From assembly GCF_000767615.3 (NCBI RefSeq), contig NZ_CP009553.3:4712001-4776000 (forward strand): a DNA stretch of 64,000 bases. Direction: 5' to 3'. The notes below the pieces were generated by a model that was not told the origin of the DNA, made no database searches, and saw nothing but the letters and a program-made list of their open reading frames with translations. The DNA comes from Pandoraea pnomenusa (GTDB lineage Bacteria; Pseudomonadota; Gammaproteobacteria; Burkholderiales; Burkholderiaceae). Position numbers and translations under genes: made by a program. Of the stretch, positions 1 to 9,050 are shown piece after piece (position 1 is the stretch's first letter; the number at the start of each line of letters is the position of its first letter).

Positions 1-1
1 G

Positions 2-808
2 GGGGGCATGGCCCTGCGCCGCGAGAACGGCGTGCACATTGAAACCCTCGATGCCGCGGCGCTGCGCGAGTTCGAGCCAACGCTTTCGCATGAATTCGTC
101 GGTGCCCGATATATCGGCGAGACCGGACATACGCTGGACCCCGGTGCCTTGCTGGCGCGGTTGACCGCGCAGGTGATCGCGCGCGGGGGACGCGTCGTCG
201 ACGCCAGCGCGACGGCGATCGAGACTAACGGCGCACACGCCGTTGCCGTGCATTCGGACGCGGGGCGCGAGGCGGCAGGCGCGGTCGTCGTGGCCGCGGG
301 CGCATGGTCCGCGCCGTTCGCACGGCAGTTGGGGGACAGCATCGTCTTCGACACGGAGCGCGGCTACCACGTGGAGATCGCGTCGCCGCAGACGATGCCC
401 TCGCGCCCGGTCATGTGGGCCGAGGGAAAGTTGTTCGCCACGCCGATGAACGGGCGGCTTCGCGGCGCAGGAACGGTCGAATTAGCGGGACTGCAGGCGC
501 CGCCGAACTGGCGACGCGCCGACCTGCTGCTCGATCAGTTGCACAAGATGTTCCCCGGCGCCGTGGCGGGCGCCAAGCCTTCGCAATCGGTCGACGGGGC
601 GCGTTGGCAGGGATTCCGGCCGAGCACGCCCGACTCGCTGCCGGTCGTCGGCGCCGCATCGAAAGTGCCGAACGCATTCTATGCCTTCGGACACGGGCAT
701 GTGGGTCTGACCGCGGCGGCATCGACGGGTCGCACGATCGCCGCCCTGGTGTCGGGCGAACGTCCTGACATCGACCTTTCTCCGTTCTCCATCGGTCGCT
801 TCCGCTAG
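2..808 (+). CDS. FAD-dependent oxidoreductase, DadA/glycine-oxidase type (5' truncated)
   Basis: C-terminal part of a DAO-family flavoprotein, the group that oxidises D-amino acids, glycine or related amines to imino acids. The reading frame is open to the window edge, so the N-terminal dinucleotide-binding GxGxxG segment lies outside; the first ATG at position 8 is probably internal. The visible protein has the family's C-terminal block: a GFRPSTPDSLPVVG stretch followed by YAFGHGHVGLT, which in relatives closes over the FAD and substrate. The substrate cannot be told from sequence; D-amino acid dehydrogenase is the usual annotation. The next gene is convergent and starts only 42 bases away, so this is the last gene of its transcript. 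Confidence 0.85.
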   Translation, partial: GGMALRRENGVHIETLDAAALREFEPTLSHEFVGARYIGETGHTLDPGALLARLTAQVIARGGRVVDASATAIETNGAHAVAVHSDAGREAAGAVVVAAGAWSAPFARQLGDSIVFDTERGYHVEIASPQTMPSRPVMWAEGKLFATPMNGRLRGAGTVELAGLQAPPNWRRADLLLDQLHKMFPGAVAGAKPSQSVDGARWQGFRPSTPDSLPVVGAASKVPNAFYAFGHGHVGLTAAASTGRTIAALVSGERPDIDLSPFSIGRFR

Positions 809-850
809 TCGGCAACGACCGGAGCCCCGGTCCCCGGGACTCGCGCGTTG

Positions 851-1852
851 TCAGTCCTTGCAGACGGCGGCCACGATATCGCACGAACGCAGCCGCAGTG
901 CGGGGTCGTAGATGTCGGTCACGAGCATCAGCTCGTCGGCCTGCGTGCGCTCGACGAGATCCGACAACCCCGCCTTCACGCGCTCGGGCCCGCCAACCAC
1001 CGCCACCCCAAGGAAGGCTTCCACCGAATGCTGCTCGGCCGGGTCCCAGCGCTCGTCCATGTCGGTCACCGGCGGCTGGAGCTTCAGGCTCTGACCGCGC
1101 ATCAGCGCAAGAATCTTCTGCTGCGACGACGTGGCGAGGAACCTCGCTTCCTCGTCGGTCGGCGCGGCCACGACCGGCACGCCGACCATCACGTACGGCT
1201 TGTCGAGGACGGCCGACGGCCGGAAAAGCTCGCGGTAAAGACGTATCGCATCGAACAGGAACCGCGGCGCGAAATGCGACGCAAAGGCGTAGGGCAGGCC
1301 CAGATGGGCGGCAAGCTGGGCTGAAAACAGCGACGAGCCCAGCAGCCAGACCGGAATATCGCTGCCCGCGCCCGGCGTCGCCACCAGCCGCTGACCGGGT
1401 TGGGCCGGCGCCAGCAACGCGCGCAGCTCGGCAACCTGTTCAGGGAAGTCGTCGCCATTGGACAGCCGGTCTCGGCGCAATGCACGCATCGTCGCCTGAT
1501 CCGCGCCAGGAGCGCGCCCCAATCCCAGATCGATACGCCCGGGATACAACGCGGCCAGCGTGCCGAAATTCTCTGCCACGACGAGCGGCGGGTGATTCGG
1601 CAGCATCACCCCTCCCGACCCGACACGAATGCGCGACGTCTTGTCCGCTATGTGCCCGATCAGCAGCGCGGTCGCGGAACTCGCAATACCGTCCATGTTG
1701 TGGTGCTCGGCCAGCCAGAAGCGCGTGAAGCCGAGACGCTCGACGTGCTGCGCGAGCTCCGTGGATTGCTTCAGGGCCTCGGCCACCGTGCCACCGGCAC
1801 GCACCGGCACCAGATCCAGCATCGAGATGGCCGTCTTCGACAAACTGCTCAT
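851..1852 (-). CDS. LLM-class flavin-dependent oxidoreductase (YhbW-like)
   Basis: A 333-residue bacterial-luciferase-like (TIM barrel) flavin oxidoreductase, expected in the cytosol and using reduced FMN. Visible family motifs are AEHHN at residues 48-52, [10 protein letters not shown] at 78-87 and LGLGRAPG at 109-116, all typical of the YhbW/MsnO8-like subgroup. I chose the ATG at 1852 because the protein then begins MSSLSK directly before the first beta strand; the frame is open 46 codons further upstream, but that stretch is Arg-rich and unlike the family. It is divergent from an HxlR regulator 169 bases away, the usual arrangement for a redox- or electrophile-responsive oxidoreductase. 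Physiological substrate unknown. Confidence 0.9.
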   Translation of the reverse strand: MSSLSKTAISMLDLVPVRAGGTVAEALKQSTELAQHVERLGFTRFWLAEHHNMDGIASSATALLIGHIADKTSRIRVGSGGVMLPNHPPLVVAENFGTLAALYPGRIDLGLGRAPGADQATMRALRRDRLSNGDDFPEQVAELRALLAPAQPGQRLVATPGAGSDIPVWLLGSSLFSAQLAAHLGLPYAFASHFAPRFLFDAIRLYRELFRPSAVLDKPYVMVGVPVVAAPTDEEARFLATSSQQKILALMRGQSLKLQPPVTDMDERWDPAEQHSVEAFLGVAVVGGPERVKAGLSDLVERTQADELMLVTDIYDPALRLRSCDIVAAVCKD

Positions 1853-2021
1853 GGGGTTCTCCATTGGTCTGCGCGTCATGTCCGGGGCGATCCTCCGGCA
1901 GTCCGTCGGGCGGCCGGAACGACACTCCCGGGTGACGCGCACTGTCGCCACAAAGTATAGTGACGAAGGGTCGAAACCCCCAGTAGGCACCTTTTCGTTA
2001 GATAGTCACCATTTGGTTACC

Positions 2022-2444
2022 ATGAACAAACCCGAGCCGTTCGTCTTCGAAGAAACCTGCGTGCCGCGCCGCGTGCTGGAACTCTTCAGCGTGAAGTGGA
2101 CGAGCATGGTCCTCTACGCGTTGCAGTGCGGCACCACCCGCACCGGCGAATTGCAGCGTCGGTTGCCCGGCATTTCCAAGAAGATGCTCACACAGACGCT
2201 GCGCGAACTCGAGCGCGACGGGCTGATTCACCGCGAGGTCTACGCCGTGGTGCCCCCCAAGGTCGAGTATTCGCTCACGCCGCTAGGAGAGTTGTTCATC
2301 GAACCGATCGAAATGCTTTACCGCTGGGGCAACAAGCACGCCGACGTGCTCGCGCAACTGAGCCTGCGACGTGGCAAGCCATCACAGACCGCCGATCAGG
2401 AGAATCGCGGCGATCGCTCGGCACGGTTGCCGATTTCTTCCTAA
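2022..2444 (+). CDS. HxlR-family winged-helix transcriptional regulator
   Basis: A 140-residue MarR-like DNA-binding protein of the HxlR family. The signature Cys is at residue 13 (CVPRRVLELF), followed by the winged helix (FSVKWTSMVLYAL, then ISKKMLTQTLRELERDGL) and the beta wing around VPPKVEYSLTPLG. Family members sense thiol-reactive compounds or small aromatics through the N-terminal Cys. The 169-base gap to the divergent luciferase-like oxidoreductase contains an imperfect inverted repeat (GTCACC, ATTT, GGTTAC) at 2005-2020, just before the start codon; a site there would allow autoregulation. The last 25 residues are polar and less conserved-looking. Confidence 0.9.
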   Translation: MNKPEPFVFEETCVPRRVLELFSVKWTSMVLYALQCGTTRTGELQRRLPGISKKMLTQTLRELERDGLIHREVYAVVPPKVEYSLTPLGELFIEPIEMLYRWGNKHADVLAQLSLRRGKPSQTADQENRGDRSARLPISS

Positions 2445-2556
2445 TCTGAGACAGTGGTTATGTTGCAGCGCAACCTGCGTACCGCCTGCAACCTTACTCT
2501 CGTAACGCCCCCCGCGGCCGGCCCCTGCCGGTGCCGCGTCGCATCGCCGAGGGATC

Positions 2557-3675
2557 ATGCCACGCACTCAACGCAATCCACGCCGGCCACGTGCCAGTGC
2601 TGCCAGTCGTACGGCTGGCGACGCCCCTGCCACCGCCAGTCGGGCCGCGCCCGGCACCCTGCCCGTCGATCTTGCGCTGCAAGGGGGCGGCGCCCATGGC
2701 GCTTTCACATGGGGCGTACTGGACCGGCTGCTCGAAGCCATGGCCAGCGGCGGCCCGTTTCACATCGAGGGCATCTCTGGCACATCCGCGGGTGCCATGA
2801 ACGCGGCGGTGCTCGCTACCGGTTACGCGCATGGCGGCCCGGAGGGCGCACGTCGCGCGCTCGAGCAATTCTGGCGTGACGTCGCGCATGCGGGGCGATT
2901 CAGTCCCTTGCGCCGCACGCCGCTCGACATCGTGCTCGGGCGGTGGTCGCTCGATAACTCCCCGTTCTTCATGTTCTTCGATCTGGCCGCACGGGTCGTC
3001 TCGCCGTACGACCTCGCCCCGCTCGAATTCAACCCGCTGCGGCGCCTGCTCGCCGATCACATCGACTTCGACGGCATCGCTGCCTGCCCGATCCAATTGT
3101 TCATCACCGCGACCAATGTGAGAACCGGGCGCGGTCGTGTCTTCCGAAATGCCGAGATGACGGCGGACGTGTTGCTGGCATCGGCTTGCCTGCCCATGCT
3201 GTACCGCGCCATCGAGATCGACGGCGAACCCTATTGGGACGGTGGTTACGCGGGCAATCCGACGATCACGCCGCTGGTTCGGGAAACGTCGTCGTGCGAC
3301 ACGATACTTGTGCAGGTCAACCCGGTGGAACGCGCGGAAGTTCCCCGTTCGGCGCGCGAAATCCTCAACCGCGTCAACGAAGTCTCGTTCAACGCCACGC
3401 TCCTCAAGGAGTTGCGCATGATCTCGGTGCTGCGCCAGGTCGTGGACGCGGGCAGCAGCGAAGGCCGGCGCTGGGCGCAGATGCGCATGCACCGCATCGC
3501 CAGCGACATGATGACCACGCTGGGCTACTCATCGAAGCTCTCGGCCGAATGGGATTTCCTCGCGATGCTGCGCGACGAGGGCCGACGCTGCGCCGAGCAC
3601 TTCCTGCGAACGCATGGTGCCGATCTCGGTCGGCGCGCGTCGTTCGATCTCGACCCGCTTCAGGAGACGATCTGA
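2557..3675 (+). CDS. Patatin-like phospholipase / serine acyl hydrolase
   Basis: A 372-residue patatin-domain protein with the Ser-Asp dyad. The oxyanion motif GGGAHG is at residues 43-48, the nucleophile elbow GTSAG at 75-79 (Ser77), and the catalytic Asp in DGG at 228. Such enzymes cleave acyl esters of phospholipids or, in some Burkholderiales relatives, of storage polyesters. The first 35 residues are Arg/Ala-rich without a signal peptide. The stop codon abuts the start of the GntP permease (TGAATG), so the two are translationally coupled. Relatives of this pair are often found near 3-hydroxybutyrate metabolism genes, which suggests but does not prove a role in beta-hydroxybutyrate or PHB turnover. 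Confidence 0.9.
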   Translation: MPRTQRNPRRPRASAASRTAGDAPATASRAAPGTLPVDLALQGGGAHGAFTWGVLDRLLEAMASGGPFHIEGISGTSAGAMNAAVLATGYAHGGPEGARRALEQFWRDVAHAGRFSPLRRTPLDIVLGRWSLDNSPFFMFFDLAARVVSPYDLAPLEFNPLRRLLADHIDFDGIAACPIQLFITATNVRTGRGRVFRNAEMTADVLLASACLPMLYRAIEIDGEPYWDGGYAGNPTITPLVRETSSCDTILVQVNPVERAEVPRSAREILNRVNEVSFNATLLKELRMISVLRQVVDAGSSEGRRWAQMRMHRIASDMMTTLGYSSKLSAEWDFLAMLRDEGRRCAEHFLRTHGADLGRRASFDLDPLQETI

Positions 3676-5124
3676 ATGGAGCTTGCCGGCATCCTGATCG
3701 GTCTTGGGCTGCTCGTCTGGCTGGCATACCGCGGCTGGAGCGTGCTGTTGCTCGCCCCCGCGGCCGCCATGCTCGCCGCCGCGCTTTCCGGCGAGCCGAT
3801 GCTTGCGCACTGGACACACACCTTCATGCAGAACGCCGCGCGTTTCGTCGCGCAGTTCTTCCCGCTGTTCCTGCTCGGCGCGCTGTTCGGCAAGCTGATG
3901 GAAGACAGCGGATCGGTGCGTGCGATCGCCGCGTTTCTCACCGACAAACTCGGCGCACGCCGGGCGATGTTCGCGGTGGTGCTTGGCGGCGCGCTCGTCA
4001 CCTACGGCGGCGTCAGCCTGTTCGTGGCGTTTTTCGTGCTCGCACCGATGGCGCACGCACTGTTTCGCGAAGCGGACATCCCCGTGCGCCTGATGCCGGC
4101 CGCGATCGCGCTGGGGACTTCAACCTTCACGATGTCCGCCCTGCCCGGCACGCCGTCCATCCAGAACGCCATTCCCATGCCCTTTTTCGGCACCACGCCG
4201 TTCGCCGCCCCGGGCCTCGGGCTGATGGCCTCCGCCATCATGCTCGGGGCGGGACTGTGGTGGCTGTCGTGGCGCGAGGCGCAGGCGCGCCGCGCCGGAC
4301 ATGGTTACGCGGAGCACGAAGTCTGGGACAAGGCCGCCGACCCGACAGTCGTTCGCGAGCGCGCCAGCGTCGCGCGGGAATTCGATCCGGCGGAAATCGA
4401 ACAAGGTCATCGCAGCAGTGAGTTGCCGGGCATTCTCACGGCCGCGTTGCCGCTGCTCGTCGTGATCGGTGGCAACTTCGTGATGAACGTGATCGTCTTC
4501 CCCCGGCTCGACGCGAGTTTTCTTGCCGAACCGAGATGGGGCGGCATGACGCTGCAAAGCGTGGCGGGCGTGTGGGGCGTATGCATCGCGCTGGCCAGCG
4601 CGATCGTCGTGCTCATCGCGCTGCAATGGCGGCGCCTGCCCGCCCTGCGCAAGACCATGGACGCCGGCGCCAACGCGTCGGTTCTGCCGATCATGTGTAC
4701 GGCCAGTCTCGTGGGTTATGGCGGTGTGATCGCGGCCCTGCCGGGCTTCGAAGTCGTGCGTGACTGGGTGTTGTCGATCGACGGCGGACCGCTCGTCTCG
4801 CTGGCCCTGTCCGCGAATCTGCTCGCGGCCATCACCGGCTCGGCCTCGGGCGGCCTGACCATCGCGCTCGACGCACTCGGCCCCGCCTACGTGAGCCTCG
4901 CCGCGCAGCACGGCATCGATCCGGCACTGATGCACCGTGTGGCGGTGATCGCATCGGGCACGCTCGATAGCCTGCCGCACAACGGCGCCGTCGTGACCCT
5001 GCTCGCCGTGTGCGGCAGCACGCATCGGGAGAGCTATCTCGACATCGTCATGGCGAGTATCGTCAGCGCGCTGATTGCGCTCGTGGCCGTCATCGTCGTC
5101 GGCTCGTTGGTCGGCACCTTCTAG
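3676..5124 (+). CDS. GntP-family permease (gluconate/3-hydroxybutyrate:H+ symporter type)
   Basis: A 482-residue inner-membrane transporter with about 12 hydrophobic segments, including the GntP-family features LFGKLMEDSGSVRAIAAFL near residue 75 and a C-terminal ASGTLDSLPHNGAV block. The family carries gluconate-like sugar acids or short hydroxy acids with protons. A soluble loop around residues 200-255 is charged. The start codon follows the patatin stop directly, so translation is coupled. In Burkholderiales the same type of permease is often called D-beta-hydroxybutyrate permease; no bdhA gene is visible next to it here, so the substrate stays open. Confidence 0.88.
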   Translation: MELAGILIGLGLLVWLAYRGWSVLLLAPAAAMLAAALSGEPMLAHWTHTFMQNAARFVAQFFPLFLLGALFGKLMEDSGSVRAIAAFLTDKLGARRAMFAVVLGGALVTYGGVSLFVAFFVLAPMAHALFREADIPVRLMPAAIALGTSTFTMSALPGTPSIQNAIPMPFFGTTPFAAPGLGLMASAIMLGAGLWWLSWREAQARRAGHGYAEHEVWDKAADPTVVRERASVAREFDPAEIEQGHRSSELPGILTAALPLLVVIGGNFVMNVIVFPRLDASFLAEPRWGGMTLQSVAGVWGVCIALASAIVVLIALQWRRLPALRKTMDAGANASVLPIMCTASLVGYGGVIAALPGFEVVRDWVLSIDGGPLVSLALSANLLAAITGSASGGLTIALDALGPAYVSLAAQHGIDPALMHRVAVIASGTLDSLPHNGAVVTLLAVCGSTHRESYLDIVMASIVSALIALVAVIVVGSLVGTF

Positions 5125-5150
5125 CACGCGGCGCCCGTGCGCTCGTGCCT

Positions 5151-5177
5151 GTTGCCGCCGACCGCGTCGGCGGCAAC
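5151..5177. terminator. Hairpin between convergent genes
   Basis: Perfect inverted repeat with 12-base arms (GTTGCCGCCGAC and GTCGGCGGCAAC) and a 3-base loop, lying between the ends of the GntP permease and the convergent M14-type hydrolase. No clear T run follows on either side, so it may act as a weak or bidirectional terminator or as an RNA-end stabiliser. Confidence 0.65.
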
Positions 5178-5189
5178 GCCCCGCGTCGA

Positions 5190-6173
5190 TCAACGATCGA
5201 GCAGGCGACCCAGGCGCATCATCGTGACATTCACGCCTAGGTGGCGCATCGACGGCTGCACGATAACGCAGTTGTCGTAAGGCGTGACGATGACCTCGTC
5301 GCCGTCGCGGGCGATCTCGGTGCCCGCCTTCTCGATGACTTCCAGTCCCGTGAACGGTTGCGAGAAGCGGAAATCCATCGAACGGGCCACGACCGGCTGC
5401 GTAATCTCGACGAACTTCTGCCGGGCGGGCGGCGTCTGCGTCAGGAACCGGGCGACGTCGGCCTGCGCGACCACGCCCGCATGCAGCAGGAAGCGCGCGG
5501 CGCTGTCGAGCGCCACGTCGCGCGCGCTTGCGGCGAAATGCTGTCCCGTCTCGATGAGCAGGGCGTTCTTCGGGCTGGCCGCGTCGCCGAAGCCGCCGTA
5601 GTCGCGCATGCGCGTACCGTTCGCGTGGCCCTTGTCGATGATGACGTGTTCGGGCGTGCCGAGTTCGGCCGCGAGTGCAACGGCCTTTTCCAGCGGACCG
5701 GTCATCATCAGCGGCGCCGACGCTTCGTGCATCGAGTGGATGTCGAGCAGCAGATCGACCGTGTCGATGAACGGACGCATCGCGCGCGCGCGCGTCAGCT
5801 CGCGGCTCTGGCGCTCGCCGTCGAGCGTCGAGGGCGTCCATACGCGATTCATGTCCTCGTCGAGAAAGCGCGTGGCATCGGCATTCTCCGCACTGAACTG
5901 CTCATAGGCGCCGACGTTGCCGAAGCCCAGCGACAGGCGGCCCGAGGTGGGACGCAGTCCGGCCGCGAGCAGCGTGTCGACAGCGATGGCGCCGCTCACT
6001 TCGTTGCCATGCGTGAGGGCGAGAATCATCACGTGCTTGCCGGGCTTGCCGCTGTCGAACGTGTGCAGGTAGTCGACGCCGGTGTTGCCTTCGCGCCAGC
6101 GGGCGATATCCGGGAACGGGACTTCGATGGGGTACGCCGGCAGGGCGGCGCGAATCGCTTCTAGCGTGGTCAT
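5190..6173 (-). CDS. M14-type zinc deacylase (succinylglutamate desuccinylase/aspartoacylase family)
   Basis: A 327-residue zinc hydrolase of the AstE/AspA group, which removes acyl groups from N-acyl amino acids. The zinc ligands are visible as THGNE (His55, Glu58) and DIHSMHE (His146); DMNR at residues 107-110 matches the substrate-binding DLNR/DMNR motif, and Glu208 in LLIETGQHF is the expected general base. The C-terminal third forms the beta domain typical of this family. An MFS transporter is encoded 139 bases upstream on the same strand, so import of an acylated amino acid followed by deacylation is plausible; the actual substrate is unknown. Confidence 0.88.
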   Translation of the reverse strand: MTTLEAIRAALPAYPIEVPFPDIARWREGNTGVDYLHTFDSGKPGKHVMILALTHGNEVSGAIAVDTLLAAGLRPTSGRLSLGFGNVGAYEQFSAENADATRFLDEDMNRVWTPSTLDGERQSRELTRARAMRPFIDTVDLLLDIHSMHEASAPLMMTGPLEKAVALAAELGTPEHVIIDKGHANGTRMRDYGGFGDAASPKNALLIETGQHFAASARDVALDSAARFLLHAGVVAQADVARFLTQTPPARQKFVEITQPVVARSMDFRFSQPFTGLEVIEKAGTEIARDGDEVIVTPYDNCVIVQPSMRHLGVNVTMMRLGRLLDR

Positions 6174-6312
6174 GAGTAGTGCTCCGCAAGGGTGCCGAAA
6201 AAGACGACGACGTTACCGCGCGAGCGGCGCACGTCGTCTTTGCGGCGGGAAACAGAACCGCGGTGAAATCCTGGTGCCTGGACTGGCCTCGTGCAGGATC
6301 GTCCGCGGGCGA

Positions 6313-7632
6313 TCAGGCTTTCGAGGCGCGCGCGCCGCCGTGCGTGACGCCCGCGATCTTGCCCGCCCGAACGCGGCGACCCAGCGAGATCACGGCGGCG
6401 ATGCTCAGTACGGCAGTGGCCATCACGTAGAAGCTCGGCGCGAGCTTGTTGTGGGTGGCGTCGATCAGCCAGGTCACGATGAGCGGCGCGAAGCCACCGA
6501 AGAGCGTCACCGAGAAGTTGTACGACAGGGCGAGGCCGGTGCCGCGCGTACTCGTCGGGAAGATGTCGGCGAGCAGTGCCGGCAGCGGCGCGAGACTCAC
6601 GGCGATGAGCAGACCGACCAGCGCCTGCACCATGAGCAGCGTCTGGAACGTGGGGTACTTGTTGAGCAACACGAATAACGGGTAGGTCGTCGCGCCCACG
6701 AGGATCAGCGCCCAGAGCATTACGCGAATGCGGCCGAAGCGATCCGAGAGGTGTCCGACCACGGGCGCGGCGATCATCAGCATCACGCCGGTGACCACGG
6801 CGCCGATGAACGACGACGTGGCCGGAATGTGCAGTTGCTTGACCGCGTACGTCGGCATGTAAAGCTTGTGAACGTAGTTGAACGCCGTGGCGGCGGCCAC
6901 GACGCCGGCGCCGAGCAGCATGTTCGCGCGGTCGCGGCCGAAGACCTCGCGCAGCGGCGACGTCTCGCGTTGTTTCTCGCCCAGTTTCTTGAAGTCGGCG
7001 GTCTCGTCGATGTTGCGGCGGATGTAGAGACCGACCGGACCGATGAGCAGACCGACGGCAAACGCGACGCGCCAGCCCCACGCGCTCAATTGGTCGGCGC
7101 TCAACAGCAGGCTCAGCAGCGCGGAGACACCGGCGGCGAGCACCGTGGCGAGACCCTGGGTGGACATCTGCCAGCTCGCGAAAAAGCCGCGCCGCTTGGC
7201 GTCGGCGTGCTCGACCATGAAAGCTGTGGCGGCGCCGAACTCACCGCCCGTGGAAAAGCCCTGCAGCATGCGCGCGACGATGATCATGAGCGGCGAGGCG
7301 ATGCCGATCTGCTCATAGGTCGGTGCGAACGCGATCATGGCCGTGCCGAGCATCATCAGGCCGATGGACACGGTGAGCGACGCCTTGCGGCCGGCGCGGT
7401 CGGCGTAGCTGCCGAGAATGATCGAGCCGAGCGGGCGGGTGACGAACGAGATACCGAAGGTGCCGACGGCCAGCAGCAGCGACGTCGTGGCATCGTGCGC
7501 CGGGAAGAACAACTGACCGATCACGATGGCGAAGTAGCCGTAGATCAGCAGATCGTAGAACTCGAGTGCGTTGCCGATGCTCGCGGCGCAGATCTCGCGC
7601 CACGGGTTGTGGGGTTGGGTGTTGCCTGTCAT
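6313..7632 (-). CDS. MFS transporter, metabolite:H+ symporter family
   Basis: A 439-residue major facilitator with 12 predicted membrane segments of the MHS type (relatives: ShiA, ProP, KgtP). Diagnostic parts are ASIGNALEFYDLLIYGYFA at the first helix, RPLGSIILGSYADRAGRK in loop 2-3, and RMLQGFSTGGEFGAA in helix 4. The ATG at 7632 is preceded by GAGGAGCAGGGC, a good ribosome site; a longer frame upstream is rejected on that basis. The gene probably shares a transcript with the downstream deacylase and may supply its substrate. Confidence 0.9.
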   Translation of the reverse strand: MTGNTQPHNPWREICAASIGNALEFYDLLIYGYFAIVIGQLFFPAHDATTSLLLAVGTFGISFVTRPLGSIILGSYADRAGRKASLTVSIGLMMLGTAMIAFAPTYEQIGIASPLMIIVARMLQGFSTGGEFGAATAFMVEHADAKRRGFFASWQMSTQGLATVLAAGVSALLSLLLSADQLSAWGWRVAFAVGLLIGPVGLYIRRNIDETADFKKLGEKQRETSPLREVFGRDRANMLLGAGVVAAATAFNYVHKLYMPTYAVKQLHIPATSSFIGAVVTGVMLMIAAPVVGHLSDRFGRIRVMLWALILVGATTYPLFVLLNKYPTFQTLLMVQALVGLLIAVSLAPLPALLADIFPTSTRGTGLALSYNFSVTLFGGFAPLIVTWLIDATHNKLAPSFYVMATAVLSIAAVISLGRRVRAGKIAGVTHGGARASKA

Positions 7633-7870
7633 GCCCTGCTCCTCTGGATTACTGCTGGCGTTGGAAATGTCTGGCGGTCGCGCGGCACGCACTCGATGCG
7701 CGCCCCGGACCCCCTGCCAGTCTCAGGAAGCGGAGTGTAGGCGGCAGAAATTCTGGCTCCGTGCCGTTTCGGCACGCAGAAGTGCTGATTGGAGCGATGG
7801 GGCCGCGCCTCGAACCGAAGCCCATCGGTAGAATGAATGCACGTTCACTCCGGCCATTTTCCCGACACTT

Positions 7871-8605
7871 ATGCGCCACGCCCTCGCCGCCGCCCTGTTG
7901 TGCCTGCCGTTGCTCGCCCATGCCGATTGCAAGGATCGCCTGACCGGTTGGGCGAAGACGCTCCAGCCCGGCCGCACGCTCGACACCGACTTCGCCACCT
8001 GCAAGGTCTGGCCCGCGAACCCCGCCTGGACGCTCGCCGTGCTCCCCTTGCCGCAACCCGGCGGCACCGACGAGGACCGGGTCTATGACGTGGAAGTGCT
8101 CGTCGCCGATAGCCAGAGCGGCAAGATCGTCGCGCATCGTTTCGAGAAGGCCGCCATCACGTCGGATGCCATCGTGCTGCGCGGACTCGCGCTCGATACG
8201 GCAGCGTGGCGCCTGACACCTCAAGTCACTGCGTTTGGCACACGCACGACGCTTGAAGGATCGTCGCGCGTGAATCCCTTCTCGCAAACGACGCTCAGCC
8301 TGTATGTCGTCGACGGCGCCACGCTGCGCAAGGTCGTCGACGGGCTGGCCACGCAGTCGAGCGGCGGCGAATGGGACGGCAACTGCGCGGGAAGCTTCAC
8401 CGACACCTCGCGCATCGTTTCCGTCGGCGCGCCGGGAAAGGATGGCTACGCCAGCCTCGTCGTCAGCGAAAAGACCACCACCACCACGAACAAGCCGACT
8501 CGCAACGACTGCGCGAGCAAGGAGCGCACCTCGAGAGGCGCAAACGTCACCCTTGAATACGACGGCGCCCGCTACGCATTACCGAAGGCGCTGGCAGGGC
8601 AATGA
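7871..8605 (+). CDS. Secreted protein of unknown function
   Basis: A 244-residue protein with a clear Sec signal peptide: basic start, hydrophobic core, and a cut expected after LLAHA at residue 18, leaving a mature protein beginning DCKD. The mature part is rich in Thr, Ser, Gly and Asp, has several Cys (20, about 38, 173 and 215) that could form disulfides in the periplasm, and no catalytic motif that I recognise. It stands alone between the MFS transporter (divergent) and the feo operon. Relatives in Burkholderiaceae are usually hypothetical. Confidence 0.8.
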   Translation: MRHALAAALLCLPLLAHADCKDRLTGWAKTLQPGRTLDTDFATCKVWPANPAWTLAVLPLPQPGGTDEDRVYDVEVLVADSQSGKIVAHRFEKAAITSDAIVLRGLALDTAAWRLTPQVTAFGTRTTLEGSSRVNPFSQTTLSLYVVDGATLRKVVDGLATQSSGGEWDGNCAGSFTDTSRIVSVGAPGKDGYASLVVSEKTTTTTNKPTRNDCASKERTSRGANVTLEYDGARYALPKALAGQ

Positions 8606-8775
8606 TGCGCCAGGGCGGGTTCGGGTGCGGCATATGGCCGCAGGCGAAGGCGATGTCACGCCCCCTACCGCCCCGAACGCCCCGACCGCATTGAGGTCCG
8701 GTGCGCCGCGCATGAATATGCTCGCCGCCCATCCCCTATCCCGCCCTTCGGAATTCCACCGACCCTGCTTATACT

Positions 8776-8794
8776 GCGAATAATTATCGTTCGC
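8776..8794. promoter_or_regulatory. Fur-box-like operator upstream of feoA
   Basis: A 19-base imperfect palindrome beginning GCGAATAAT and ending ATCGTTCGC, with 14 of 19 positions symmetric, matches the 9-1-9 design of Fur sites. It lies 15 bases before the feoA start codon and directly after a TATACT element at 8770-8775 that could be the -10 box, so a bound repressor would block RNA polymerase. This is what is expected for iron-repressed ferrous uptake; it is inferred, not shown. Confidence 0.65.
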
Positions 8795-8808
8795 GTTATA
8801 TCCGTATC

Positions 8809-9045
8809 ATGCAGTTGTCGGCGTTGAAGAAGGGCAGTACCGCGACCGTGGATTCGGTCGTCGATCAGATGCAACCCGATGCCATCGCGCATCGCTTGCG
8901 CGAGTTGGGTTTCGTGGCCGGCGAACCGGTGCGCGTGGTTGCGCTGGCGCCTTGGGGCGGCAACCCGATGGTCGTGCAGGTCGGCGCGACGCGCTTCGCA
9001 CTGCGCCGCGACGAAGCGGCGCGCGTTCAGGTCCGGCTGGGGTGA
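8809..9045 (+). CDS. feoA: Ferrous iron transport protein A
   Basis: A 78-residue SH3-like protein of the FeoA family, a cytosolic partner of the FeoB iron channel. The pattern GxxAxVxxV...IAHRLRELGF.AGEPVRVV.LAPWGGNPMVVQVGATRFALRRDEAARV is typical along the whole length. The stop codon is five bases before the feoB start, so the genes are translated together. The iron-repressor-like palindrome immediately upstream suggests Fur control. Confidence 0.95.
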   Translation: MQLSALKKGSTATVDSVVDQMQPDAIAHRLRELGFVAGEPVRVVALAPWGGNPMVVQVGATRFALRRDEAARVQVRLG

Positions 9046-9050
9046 ACCGC

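Noticed and set aside
4120..5841. 573-codon frame on the minus strand overlapping the GntP permease and the M14-type hydrolase
   Set aside because: Arg-rich, crosses two genes in other frames; no sign of selection.
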